Part shown: positions 10,926-21,260 of the stretch, in pieces
How positions within the stretch are numbered: position 1 is the first letter of the stretch
How the letters are laid out: the number at the start of each line of letters is the position of its first letter
Assembly (NCBI RefSeq): GCF_905171765.1
Contig: NC_053393.1
Span: 184,817,921-184,881,920, forward strand
Direction: 5' to 3'
DNA length: 64,000 nt
Source of the DNA: Bufo bufo
Lineage: Eukaryota > Chordata > Amphibia > Anura > Bufonidae
The notes under the pieces: generated by a model
What the model was told of the DNA's origin: nothing
The model's input: only the letters and a program-made list of their open reading frames with translations
The model's database searches: none
Made by a program: the position numbers and the translations under genes

Positions 10926-11271
10926 TTCAAATTTCATGCACATTAAATGCAACAGCAGTATTTGCACTGTAAACCTCCTTTTTTATTTATATAAAGTGTG
11001 GGTGAACTTAAACTGTATGGCTATACTGTGGTTCCTGTAGGCTTTGCGTGCGTAAGGTGGGGAGGGCGTGGAGGGGGGGGGGGGGCTCCATGTCTATTTT
11101 GCTTGGGGCCCCCAAATTCCTTCAAACGGCCCTGGTGGTAATGAATCGCATTTTTTCCTAAAATGGCTGCTGCACGTGTGAGGGCATGGAAAAAGAAACT
11201 CTGGGAAGGCAGGATATGATGCCATGCATGCAGCCATTCAAATGCAAGCCAGCCCTGTGATGTTACAGCCC

Positions 11272-11279
11272 TATAAATA
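11272..11279 (+). promoter_or_regulatory. Candidate TATA box of hAT-2
   Basis: CCTATAAATAG lies upstream of 'cggcagccatcttag' and about 1 kb before the transposase start. Its setting mirrors the TATA box of hAT-1. Assignment is by motif and position only. Confidence 0.4.
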
Positions 11280-11639
11280 GCGGCAGCCATCTTAGATTCT
11301 GCCATTTACCAGTGTACTTAGTGTAGGGAGAAATGTCTACAGGCACTAGGGACAGTGATAGGAAAGACTTGATTGTGGTGAAAAAACTATTTATAATTGC
11401 AGGGAAAGGATAGGGAGGAATTGTTCCACACCATTTGTGTAGAACAGGGTTCAGTAAGGGAGGTTACAGCCTGGGTAATAAGAACAATCCTATTATACCT
11501 TGGTGCACTGGCTGGGGATCCAAATTGCCATTATACAGCTCTATAATTTCAGCAAAACGTTCATGTTTTTGGGGTGCAAGTGCTGTTTGACACAGCCATT
11601 AACAGGGTTTATTACAAGGAAATATTTCTAGAGTACATC

Positions 11640-12230
11640 TTATTTGCCCTTGTGCTGTGCAGTTATGTTTTGTAAAGCCCTTTTTGCCGTGTATTAGTGG
11701 CAAAAGAAAAATATATTTGCCCTTGTGCGGTTCAGTGATATATTCTAAAGCCCTGTTTGCCGTGTATTAGTGGTGAAATAAAAACATATTCGCCATTCAG
11801 CGTTACACATATCTGTTGAAAAGCCTTTTGTGTTGTGTAAAAGTAGAAAAGATTAGGGCCTAATTGACGTTCAGTGGTGCAGTGATATACTCTAAAGCCC
11901 TGTTTGCCGTGTATTAGTGGCGAAATAAAAATATATTCGCCGTTCAGTGTTGCACTTATCTGTTGAAAAGCCTGTTGTGTTGTGTAAAAGTAGAAAACAA
12001 TTAGGGCCTAATTGCTGATCAGTGGTGCAGTGATATACTCTAAAGCCCTGTTTGCCATATATTAGTGGCAAAAAAATATATATATTTGCCGTTCAGTGTT
12101 GCAATTAACTGTTGAAAAGCCTTTTGTGTTGTGTAAAAGTAGAAAAAAATTAGGGCCTAATTGCCGTTCAGTGATTTTTTGTAAAGGCCTGTTTGCCATG
12201 TATTAGTGGTGAAATAAAAAATATTTGATC
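11640..12230 (+). repeat. ~147-bp tandem leader array of hAT-2
   Basis: The marker GCCGTGTATTAGTGG (or GCCAT) occurs at 11686, 11759, 11906, 12054 and 12195, giving one 73-bp half unit and then units of 147, 148 and 141 bp. Each unit contains 'gttgaaaagcctttt', 'agtagaaaa' and 'ttagggcctaattg'. The array ends directly before the transposase start codon. Confidence 0.8.
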
Positions 12231-12257
12231 TAACATTTGTTTATTTAATCTAACAGT

Positions 12258-15200
12258 ATGTCAGACACAGAAGTGCCAGGCCCTGCACAGGGGAGTGGCA
12301 GAGGCCTAAACGTTTCTGGCACAGGCAGAGGTCACAGCAGAGTAAGGGGGTGTGGTAGCAGGGGTTGCAGTGAGAGGCCTGAACTCCCGGTGTCATCTAG
12401 TGGTTGTGTCTTGACCAACAAACCAGCGGTTCTTGAATGGTTAACTCTGTCATCCACTTTGTCCCAAGTGACATCAGACAGTGTGTTCCTCTAACACGAT
12501 GCTAAGTTGGCTTGGCCCGGGAGCAGGCCCTGTGCCCCCACCTGTCCTGAACATTCCTCTGTCATTTTCAGTTCCCTCACCGTAAGAAGTATTTGTCACG
12601 GCCTTTGCTGTGTGTGCCGTGACACTTGTGCCATGCTTGCCAAGGCATGTGGTGGCAGTGTCTCGGCTTTGGCTGTGTGCGCCGTGACATGGTTGTCACG
12701 CATGCTTTTGCGGTGGCAACGTGTTGCGTTTTGGCTGGTGTGTGCACTTCCCCTTTAAGTTGTAGCCTTCCTCTGGCTTGTGCTGTAAGGGTTAACTCCC
12801 TGACTGGGTGTGGTCACTTGGACTTTATCTCCTGTGGCTTCCTGGCTGGAGTCAGTTGTACTTCAGCTGTTGTTGGTGCTGGAGCTCTGCTCCAGTCCAG
12901 GGTGTTCTATCTGCTAGTCCTTGAGGGCCCACCTTGTAGGACATCGATGTCATCTGCTATCTCTTTCCTTTGTCTCCCTTATCCTCTATGTACCCAACCT
13001 CACTTGTATGTTTGGTGTGGGTTTATGTTCAGGATTTGTTGTACGTCTTGTTTGTTGTTACATGTCTTGGCTGTTGTTGGTGTTTGTCCCTGCATGTGTG
13101 CAAGACGTTTTCCCTGTGTGTGTTGTACCTCCGAAAGGGGGCTGGTTTCCCGGAGGGGTGAACCATAAGCCTGTATGTAGCGCTGCTTTGGGCTGCCATG
13201 CACTTTGTGAGCATGAGGGGCTCTGGCAGAGTTGGTATGCTGGATTCCTGTGTCGGTTGTTTGTACTGTGACCTGCTGTGTGTTCGGGCTCCTGTACTTA
13301 TGCACGGGTTCTAGTTTTGGAGGCTTCGGCAGGTAAGTGTGTTGTCTTGTTGTTCTTACCTGCCGATCCTCTTGCTGCATATGGTCTCTCCCTTTCCCTG
13401 CTGCTAGGCCATTTGAGACTCCTGTTCATCCATGTCTGGGATGAGAGGGATTATCAGAATGACTCAGGGCCAAAGGTTTCCTGGTATGAGCCGTCCTACC
13501 ATCCAGGTCCGCTCATATGGTGAGAAGTTAGGGTGAGGTTTAGGGACGCTTTAGTAGGTGACCTGCTCCCTGATTCCGGTATTCTGGCCTAGCTGCTTCC
13601 CTTTTTACCTTTACATTGTACGGACAGTATTATATGCCGTAGGCTTGGCTCCACTTTTCAGAGAGGAAGAGCTACTAGAGGAGAGTCAGCAGCTACTGCC
13701 CAGCCAAGATCTGGAGAAGACATCTGCCGATTCCTCCGCTAGGCGGGCAGGTAGTGATGAGGAGAGTGGGAGATGGTGTTGCGAGCGGTCAGGCTTCTGA
13801 CCCAGAGACGGTTGAGGAGGACAATAGTGATGTGCAGAGACGAGGGTTACAGCTTGCCCGTGAGCCAGCGGCGAGGTCAGCAAGTTGCTAGCATGGCCGG
13901 GAGTCAGCAGGGTGGCAGCAGTGGGAGGTCGGTAGCCAAACGTGCCCAGGGTAGACCCCCCCTTCGCGGGAGCCTACGTGCCCAGGAAGTAGCAATGCAG
14001 GGGTTCAAGGAGGAAGCAGTCAGTCAGTTCGTAGTATTGGGGGTAAAAATCACCTACTTGGCGGTGCGGCAGGAGGAGGTAAACGTGGCCATATGTAGAA
14101 TTTGTGGGCAGAGGGTGAAGAGTGGCCAGGGTGCTAATGTTGGCACTATGGCCCTGCGTCAATATATGCAGGGTCACCAAAAAGTGGCCTGGAGAAACCG
14201 TGGCTCTGATGTGGTGGTCAGCCTGCCACAGCAACCATTGCATCACCCAGTGGCACGCACCCGGTTTCAGGTAGTCAAGGCTCCAACACCTCAGCCGAAG
14301 GGAGCTGTCTGTCCTTCCCATCATCTGCTGCTCCTGATGCTCCTGCTCCTCCTCCTCCTCAGTCATTCTATCAGCAATTGATTACCAAAGCTATTGCCAA
14401 GAGACAACAGAATGTGTGCACTTATCCAATGGCGCAGAAGCTGAATGTGCTCCTGTCCAAATTGCTGGAGCGGCAGGCTCTCCCTTTCCAAGTGGCGGAC
14501 TCTGTACCTTGCAGAGAACTGATATCTTGTGCCGAGCCAAGGTGGAGAGTCCCAAGCCATCATTTCTTTGCAAAAAGGCAGTACCAGCCCTGCACATGCA
14601 TGTAGAACAGAAGGTGGACCAGTCCTAAAGATGTTAAAACGGCTCTTACTCATTGTAATAACACAAATAGATTGTCTTTGACCAGCTTGTGTCAGCGTCT
14701 AGTCTTCAGCGCCGACGTGTGGAGCTATAACTACGGCACGGAAAATACATGTCCTTTACAGCCACTGGGTAAATGTTGTTCTGCACAGCCACACAGCAAC
14801 TTGTGCCAGGTGAAGCAACTTCTGCCTCAGCCTCCTCATCCTCCACCATGTCATCAGCTCCACTGAAGGGACAATTCACAGTGCCCATCCAGCGTACCAC
14901 AATGTGCAGGGAACAGCGGTGACATGAACCTCATTTGCTTGTGCGAACAGAGTCACACAGGGGAGGAACTGCTCCATGTCCTTCATCAAGAAATCGAATC
15001 CTGGCTTTCTCTGCGACAACTCAAAATCGGAACCATGGTGACCGACAACGGGAGGAACATGGTGTCTGTGCTGCATCAAGGAGGGCTGAGCCATACGCCA
15101 GGCGTTGCATACATGTTCAATCTGGTTGTCAAGCGGTTCCTGAAGTCTTCCACCCATCTGCAAGACATCCTTAATATGGCCAGGAAACTTTGCATGCACT

Positions 15201-15472
15201 TCAGCCACTCGTACATCACAAAGCACACCCTCCTTGAGCTGCAGCAGCAGAACTGTGTCCCCCAACATAGGCTGATATGCGACGTTTCCACCCTCCATAT
15301 GGTGGACTGACTATACGAACAGAGAACGGCCATAAATGATTTATTGATAATTCAAGCGACAAGAGTATTCCCCTGTATAACTTTGATGTCAGCCAGTGGC
15401 AGCTCATGCATGACACCTGCCATTTGTTTGCTCAGGCACTTTGAGGATGCCACATTTTTCGTCAGTCACTAG
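12258..15472 (+). pseudogene. hAT-2 BED-type transposase, broken, C-terminus lost
   Basis: The likely start is ATG 12258 with a Gly/Arg-rich N-terminus (MSDTEVPGPAQGSGRG), placed directly after the tandem leader. A stop codon ends this frame at 12494. After the solo LTR the coding sequence resumes near 13650 with an acidic stretch (FREEELLEESQQL). A BED finger lies at about 14070-14200 with C-X2-C in ICRICG. The expected first histidine of the H-X4-H pair appears as tyrosine (LRQYMQGH), so zinc binding is probably lost. Later segments are 'FSADVWSYNYG' (14706), 'GTMVTDNGRNMV' (about 15031) and 'RLICDVSTL' (about 15270). Several frame changes occur and the dimerisation domain is missing. Inactive. 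Confidence 0.8.
12594..13626. mobile_element. Solo LTR inside hAT-2
   Basis: A 1,033-bp block starts TGTCACGG, ends CGGACA (TG...CA) and is flanked by GTATT at 12589-12593 and 13627-13631. It interrupts the hAT-2 coding sequence. It has no internal coding region; ORFs across it are chance frames. The Gypsy LTRs at 15924 and 20711 also start TGTCACGG but are otherwise different. The 5-bp duplication fits a Ty3/Gypsy-type or similar LTR element reduced by LTR-LTR recombination. Confidence 0.75.
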
Positions 15473-15731
15473 CAGTGATGAGCGGCACAGGCAATATTCG
15501 AATTCGCAATATTTTGCACATTTGTAGCTGAATATTCGCCATAAATTTGCAAATTCGAGATTGCAAAAATCGCCAATGTAATATGCGCAATTGCACGCGC
15601 ATTTATATTACTTATAACATATAACAAACAATCACACAAAAGCTGTAAGCCAAAATCCAGATATGTGCAAGCCAACCACCTATCCATAAGACAGGTACAG
15701 TCAGCATACCATACAACAGCAGCCTTGTGCA
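15473..15731. repeat. hAT-type repeat, CAGTGATGAGC end
   Basis: It starts CAGTGATGAGCGGCACAGG followed by AATATTCGAATTCGCAATATT. The part from 15598 to 15731 recurs in inverted orientation at 32298-32432, including 'ctgactgtacctgtct' and 'tgtgtgattgt'. No transposase is present. The CAGTGATG end suggests a hAT MITE; no convincing right terminus or duplication is visible. Confidence 0.55.
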
Positions 15732-15923
15732 CTTTGAGACATACAAAACAAGCTTAATATTTTTATTATAAAACTAAAAACTTACAATCAAACTATTTCA
15801 ACAAAAGTTACTCAAGAAGCACATTCCACATGTAATATTCCCCAATGTAGCAGCACTAATACCTAAATGTTTTCTGTCACGTAAATAGAAGACATAAATC
15901 TCACTTAAAGCAAGTTTGATGCT

Positions 15924-16467
15924 TGTCACGGATGGTGTACAGGAAACAAGACAATACAATAAAAACAATGACTCACTGGATCCACAACTAAGGCGCAAAA
16001 GGGAGACCCCTGCATGAGACCTGCCGCTCTCCCTTATTGCTCAGCCTATGCGACCACCCCAAAGGTGGATGGGCGCATATCCACGTACCTCGACTATCTT
16101 ACACCTGAAGACCCTACAATAGTGAGGGGATACGACCACCGGCTCCCTACACAGACACGGAGGGAGTCAGGGTCACCTGGATCCAGAAAACAGAAAATCA
16201 TAAATACATAAACAGCACTTATCTTGCAGACGACTGGGGACTGTGGACCTGAGAACTAGGAACACGCATGCACACACACTCCAGGAAGTTGTATAAGCCG
16301 CACACTACTGCATTCTGGGGAGGAACTTAAAGGGAAGCAATCCAGTCCAACTGCATGACAGCTGAGAATAGACTAACGAGATGAGGAACTCAACCAAAAC
16401 AAAGAAATTCAAGAAGGAGGATCTGAAAAGGCTCCTGTCAGAGCTTCTCAGCTGTCTGGCTGTGACA
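15924..16467 (-). repeat. 3' LTR of the Gypsy element
   Basis: Because the coding strand is minus, this left copy is the 3' LTR. It is the near twin of 20711-21255. The differences are mostly single-base insertions or deletions plus a few substitutions. Confidence 0.92.
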
Positions 16468-16483
16468 GTACCCCTCCCTCTAC
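16468..16483 (-). promoter_or_regulatory. Polypurine tract of the Gypsy element
   Basis: Read on the minus strand, AGAGGGAGGGGTAC lies immediately before the 3' LTR. A purine run at this spot is the usual primer for plus-strand DNA synthesis. Confidence 0.65.
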
Positions 16484-18119
16484 GAGTGGACTCCGGACAC
16501 TCAGAGCCCACCTTCTCAGGATGGGACCTATGGAAAGCCCTGATGAGACGAGAGGCCTTAATGTCCGTCACTGGGACCCACCATCCTCTCCTCAGGACCA
16601 TAACCCTCCCAAAGAACGATAGGGTACTGGAGGGAACCGCGGACAAGACGAGAATCACAATCCTAGAGACCTGAAATTCAAGATTTCCATCAACCATAAT
16701 CGGAGGAGGAGGCAAAGAGCGAGGGTACAAACGGTTGAACATAAGGTTTCATAAGGACTTATGAAAAACATTATGGATCTTCCAAGTCTGAGGAAGATCA
16801 AGACGGTAGTCAACAGGATTGATGACAGACAGGATCTTGTAAGGCCCAATAAACCTAGGACCCAACTTCCAGGAGGGAACCTTCAATTTGATATTCTTAG
16901 TAGACAACCACACCAGATCACCAACATTCAGGTCGGACCAGGCACACGTCCCTTATCTGCACACGCTTATATCTCTCACTCATGCTCTTTAAATTATCCT
17001 GAATCTTTTGCCAAATAGATGACAAAGACGAGGAGAATCTGTCCTCATCAGGTAAACCAGAAGACCCCTCTCCCGAGAAAGTCCCAAACTGCGGATGAAA
17101 CCATATGCACCAAAAAATGGCGACTATCAGAGGACTTCCTGACGACGGTTATTTAAAGCAAACTCAGCAAGGGACAAAAAAGAACACCAATCCTCCTGAT
17201 TCTCCGCCACCAAAAACAGCGCAGATATGTCTCCAGATTCTGATTGACGCGCTCCGTCTGGCCATTCGACTGCGGGTGGAAAGCAGAAGAGAATGACAAA
17301 CCGAACCCCCAAGCGAGAACAGAAAGCTTTCCAGAATCTGGAAACAAACTGCGTGCCCCTATCAGAGACTATGTCTGAAGGAATACCATGCAATTTGACA
17401 ATGTGGTCAATAAATGCCTGCGCCAGCGTCTTAGCATTGGGCAAACAGGAAAAGGGATAAAATGCACCATTTTGCTAAAACGGTCCACCACCACCAGAAT
17501 CACAGTCTTCCCCAAGGAACGAGCAAGTCCGTTAGGAAGTCCATGGACAGATGTGTCCAAGGACGGGAAGGAATGGGCAAAGGGAGGAGAGGACCTGATG
17601 GCCGTGAATGAGGGACTTTGGCACGAGCGCAAGTCTCGCAGCTGCCCAAAACCCTCAACCGACTTACGAAGCGCAGGGCCCCCAGAATCTCCGAGCGATG
17701 AGATCCAGTGTGGCTCTTGCCCTGGGTGCCCAGCAAGGACCGTATCGTGGTGTTCTTTAAAAAATCTTGTGTCTCAAAGCGAGAGAGCACAAACAACCCT
17801 CCCAGGAGGACAAAGATCAGGAGCTTTCGACTGGGCTGCCCTGCACCTCTGCTCCAATTCAGGAAAAAGAGCAGAGACCACCCCACCATCAGCCCAAAAT
17901 GGGACCCCGGGTCTTCAAAATTCCCACCTCCCGGAAAACAACGTGACAGGGCCTCTGCCTTCACATTCTTAACCCAGGGCGGAACGTGACAACAAAATTA
18001 AACCTTGAAAAGACACAAGACATCTGGCCTGTCTCGGTTTCAGACGCTTGGCTGACACCAAGTAGGGCCAGATTATTATGTCAGTTAAACACTGTAATAG
18101 GGTGTCTGGCTCCCTCTAG
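16484..18119 (-). pseudogene. Gypsy pol 3' part: RNase H end, integrase, chromodomain-like tail
   Basis: This continues pol beyond the stop at 18120 in several frames. From 17964 to 17500 there is the integrase zinc-binding end and linker ([16 protein letters not shown], then [10 protein letters not shown], which includes the first catalytic Asp). From 17444 to 17127 the core continues with [15 protein letters not shown] (second Asp) and, in another frame at about 17250, [13 protein letters not shown] (catalytic Glu). Nearer the LTR, 'GPYKILS' (about 16850) and WVPVTDIKASRLIRAFH (about 16550) match the chromodomain-bearing C-terminus of Sushi-like elements. Several frameshifts are needed to read through. 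Some may be assembly errors, given the indel pattern in the LTRs. Confidence 0.8.
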
Positions 18120-19958
18120 TCAATGGCGCCATTCCTCAAAAGCCAACTTGATGGCCAACAATTCCCTATCTCCCACATCATAATTTCTCTCTGCGGAGAA
18201 GAGTTTCTTTGAGAAAAAGTCACACGGTTGCCATTTGGCAGGAGAGGAACCCTGAGACAAGACCGCACCCACCCCTACCTCAGAAGCATCAACCTCAACT
18301 ATGAAGGGTAACGAAATATCATGTTGTTCTAGGATGGGAGCGGAAGCAAAACTCTCCTTGATATTAGAAAAGGCCTTACGCGCCTCTACCGACCAGGAAG
18401 AAAAATCTACCCCCTTTCTGGTCATGTCAGTGAGTGGTTTAACAACAGAGGAATAATTCAAAATAAATTTCCTGTAATAATTGGCAAAGCCCAAAAAACG
18501 CATCAGCGCCTTCTGATTCTCAGGAAGCTCCCACTCAAGCACAGCGCGGACCTTCTCGGGGTCCATGCGAAAACCAGAAGCAGAGAGAAGAAACCCCAGA
18601 AATTGAATTTCTGGAACTGCAAACACACATTTTGCCAGTTTTGCGTATAATTTATTCTCCCGCAGAATGAGCAAGACCTGACGTAAGTGTTCCTTATGAG
18701 TCTTGAAATCAGGAGAGAAAATCAAAATGTCATCCAAATACACTAATACAAATTTTCCCATTAAATGATAAAAAATGCTGTTCACGAAATGCTGAAAAAC
18801 GGCTGGGGCATTCATCAAACCAAAAGGCATAACCAAATTCTCAAAATGGCCCTCAGGGGTATTGAAAGCCGTCTTCCATTTGTCTCCTTCTCTGACCCTG
18901 ACCAGGTTGTATGCCCCTCTTAGGTCTAATTTGGAAAAGACTTTAGCCCCAACAACCTGGTTAAACAGGCCCGGGATCAGAGGAAGCGGATAAGGATCAC
19001 GAATAGTGATACTGTTCAGCTCCCTGAAATCCAGACAAGGTCTTAAAGAACCATCTTTTTTCTTAACAAAGAAAAAACCAGCGGCAACAGGTGACTTCGA
19101 GGGTCGTATGTGTCCTTTTCTCAGACTCTCAGAGATATAAGCACGCATAGCGACCCTCTCAGGTTGGGAGAGATTGTATAAACGAGATTTAGGCAGCTTG
19201 GCGCCTGGGATGAGATTAATAGGGCAATCATACTCCCTGTGCGGAGGCAAATCCTGAACTCCACTCTCAGAGAAGACATCCGAAAATTCAGAGAGGAAAG
19301 GTGGCACAGTCTTAGTAGAAACCTCAGAAACAGATGTTATGAGGCAATTCTCTCTGCAAAAGTCACTCCAACCATTTATTTGCCCCGCTTGCCAATCAAT
19401 GGTGGGGTTATGTTTAGTGAGCCAGGGTAGTCCCAACACTAGAGGAGTAGGCAAACCGCTAAGGACGAAACATGACACATCCTCAACATGAGCATCACTC
19501 ACAATTAAACGGATATTGTGAACTATGCCCTTTAATGATTTCTGAGAAAGTGGAGCGGAATCAATAGCAAAAACAGGAATATCCTTTCCCAAAGTGCATA
19601 CCTGGAAACCATGAGTTATTGCAAATTGATTATCAATGAGATTGACAGCTGCTCCACTATCCACAAAAATCTCACAAAAAATGCTCTTGCTCTCTAGCGC
19701 CACCCTAGCAGGTAGGACAAAACGGGAACTACAAGCAAACGGAAAACCTTCAATTTCCGCCTCAACCCTGCCAATAGTAACAGACGGAACATTTTTAAAA
19801 GATTTTTTCCTTTTTGTCTCTTTATTACTCCCAGAAAACTGCCTGAATCTCCTAGAGGGACAAACATTTGCCAAATGATTTATACCTCCACAACAAAAAC
19901 AAACCCTCCCATGCGGGCTGAATCTTCTATTGTCTGAGGCAATCAACCCCAGCTGCAT
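18120..19958 (-). pseudogene. Gypsy gag end-protease-reverse transcriptase-RNase H frame (612 aa)
   Basis: The longest open frame in the window. Domains in order: a CCHC nucleocapsid knuckle (C20, C23, H28, C33), a retropepsin motif DSGA at 100-103, a reverse transcriptase with LDFRELN (309-315) and the catalytic YLDD at 407-410, and RNase H beginning FIVEVDAS (Asp 557). It stops after EEWRH where related elements continue, so a nonsense or sequencing change truncates RNase H. The first methionine is inside gag and is not the natural start. It would copy the element's RNA into DNA. No overlap with other genes. Confidence 0.92.
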
Positions 19959-20009
19959 GGGTTCCTGCTCAGAAGGGGCTGACAGTGACTGAGACCCCTG
20001 CGCACAGAA

Positions 20010-20560
20010 TCAGTCGGCTGCACTGTCCCGGGACTGAGTATGACAGGAAGGAGAGATCTCTCCTCTCTCACTAAGACGCCTGTCAATACGAACGGCCTGA
20101 GACATAGCAGAGTCCAGGGAAATTGGCCTCTCATGAAAGGCAAATGCATCTTTCAATCCCTCTGAAAGACCCTGGCAAAATTGACTTCGGAGTGCAGCAT
20201 CATTCCAACCAGTATCAGCTGCCCATCTCCGAAATTCTGAGCAGTATATCTCTGCGGATTGTTTACCCTGGCATAACAAGACGTAGTTTAGACTCAGCCA
20301 GAGCAATACGATCCGGATCATCATATATCTGACCCAGGGCTTAAAAAGAATCATCCACTGAGCGGAGGGACCGTGCCCCTCCGGTAGCGAAAAGGCCCAG
20401 ACTGAGCGTTACCCCTGAGCAGCGATACAATGATCCCACCCTCCGTTCTTCATCACCAGAGGGAGATGGGGAAGAAGGCGAAAATGGAGGTTTGCAAGCC
20501 TCTTAAAACGCACAAAATTCTCACTACCCCCGGAGAACGTATCCGGAGCGAGATCTTAGG
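20010..20560 (-). pseudogene. Gypsy gag fragment
   Basis: The frame 20354-20010 carries IYCSEFRRWAADTGWNDAA and LRSQFCQGLSEGLKDAFAF, the retrotransposon gag signature of Sushi-like Gypsy elements (capsid region). It lies upstream of the nucleocapsid knuckle at the start of the 612-residue frame. The preceding ~200 bp (to about 20560) look like the N-terminal part in other frames. The N-terminus cannot be placed with confidence. Confidence 0.75.
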
Positions 20561-20710
20561 CTCAGCACAAACTCCATGAACGCAAGCTGAACCGGTCACT
20601 TGAAACTGAAAAAATCCTACGGAGATCAGCTACCTCCAATGAAAGACCCTGGAGGCGTTCAGCCAAAAGTGAAACGGATCCATGCTTGAGACGGTTTTGG
20701 CGGCTTATAA

Positions 20711-21255
20711 TGTCACGGATGGTTGTACAGGAAAACAAGACAATACAATATAAACAATGACTCACTGGATCCACAACTAAGGAACAAAAGGGAGACCCCT
20801 TTCATGAGACCTGCCGCTCTCCCTTAATTGCTCAGCCTATGCGACCACCCCCAAAGGTGGATGGGCGGCATATCCACGTACCTCGACTATCTTACACCTG
20901 AAGACCCTACAATAGTGAGGGGATACGACCACCGGCTCCCTACACAGACACGGAGGGAGTCAGGGTCACCTGGATCCAGAAAACAGAAAATCATAAATAC
21001 ATAACAGCACTTATCTTGCAGACGACTGGGGACTGTGGACTGAGAACTAGGAACAGCATGCACACACACTCCAGGAAGTTGTATAAGCCGCACCACTACT
21101 GCATTCTGGGGAGGAACTTAAAGGGCAGCAATCAGTCCAACTGCATGACAGCTGAGATAGACTAACGAGATGAGGAACTCAACCAAAACAAAGAAATTCA
21201 AGGAGGAGGATCTGAAAGGCTCCTGTCAGAGCTTCTCAGCTGTCTGGCTGTGACA
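20711..21255 (-). repeat. 5' LTR of the Gypsy element
   Basis: This is the right copy and the transcriptional start end for the minus-strand element. It begins TGTCACGGATGG and ends CTGTGACA on the plus strand and is followed by the duplication GATGC. It would hold promoter and polyadenylation signals, which I did not resolve. Confidence 0.92.
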
Positions 21256-21260
21256 GATGC

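Larger units (their letters stand above)
9704..11134. mobile_element. Non-autonomous hAT element with 8-bp duplication
   Basis: The element starts CAGGCCCGTCGCTAACAG and ends with the inverse of CAGGGCCGTTTGAAGG; both ends continue with a GCTTGGGGCCCC phrase. It is flanked by GCGGTAAT (9696-9703) and GTGGTAAT (11135-11142), a 7-of-8 match to a hAT-type duplication. It is 1,431 bp with no transposase. The interior holds a duplicated GGTATATTCTAACCCCCAGG hairpin, a ~180-bp-arm palindrome and a minisatellite. Removing it joins the two hAT-2 halves. Confidence 0.85.
9603..15472 (+). mobile_element. hAT-2: decayed autonomous hAT transposon with nested insertions
   Basis: The 5' end TAGAGATGAGCAAATCG at 9603 is followed by 100 bp of element, then a nested hAT MITE (9704-11134), and the element resumes at 11143. 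A TATA-like box at 11272, a ~147-bp tandem array (11640-12230) and a broken transposase (12258-15472) follow. A solo LTR interrupts the coding part at 12594-13626. The transposase stops abruptly at 15472, where another hAT-type repeat (CAGTGATGAGC) begins, so the 3' end is lost. Confidence 0.75.
15924..21255 (-). mobile_element. Ty3/Gypsy chromodomain-type LTR retrotransposon
   Basis: Two LTRs of 544 and 545 bp (15924-16467, 20711-21255), both TGTCACGG...CTGTGACA, enclose gag, pol and a C-terminal chromodomain-like region on the minus strand. The flanking duplication is GATGC (15918-15922 and 21256-21260), with one extra T at the left junction. A purine-rich tract precedes the 3' LTR. Length is 5,332 bp. 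LTRs are highly similar, so the insertion is probably young. It resembles Sushi-type vertebrate chromoviruses. I could not recognise a clear tRNA primer site next to the 5' LTR. Confidence 0.92.

Noticed and set aside
12626..13271. Cys-rich ORFs as a secreted or membrane protein
   Set aside because: They lie entirely inside the solo LTR and overlap in several frames.
15924..21255. Endogenous retrovirus with env
   Set aside because: Chromodomain-like tail and Ty3/Gypsy pol motifs, and no envelope-like frame between integrase and the 3' LTR.
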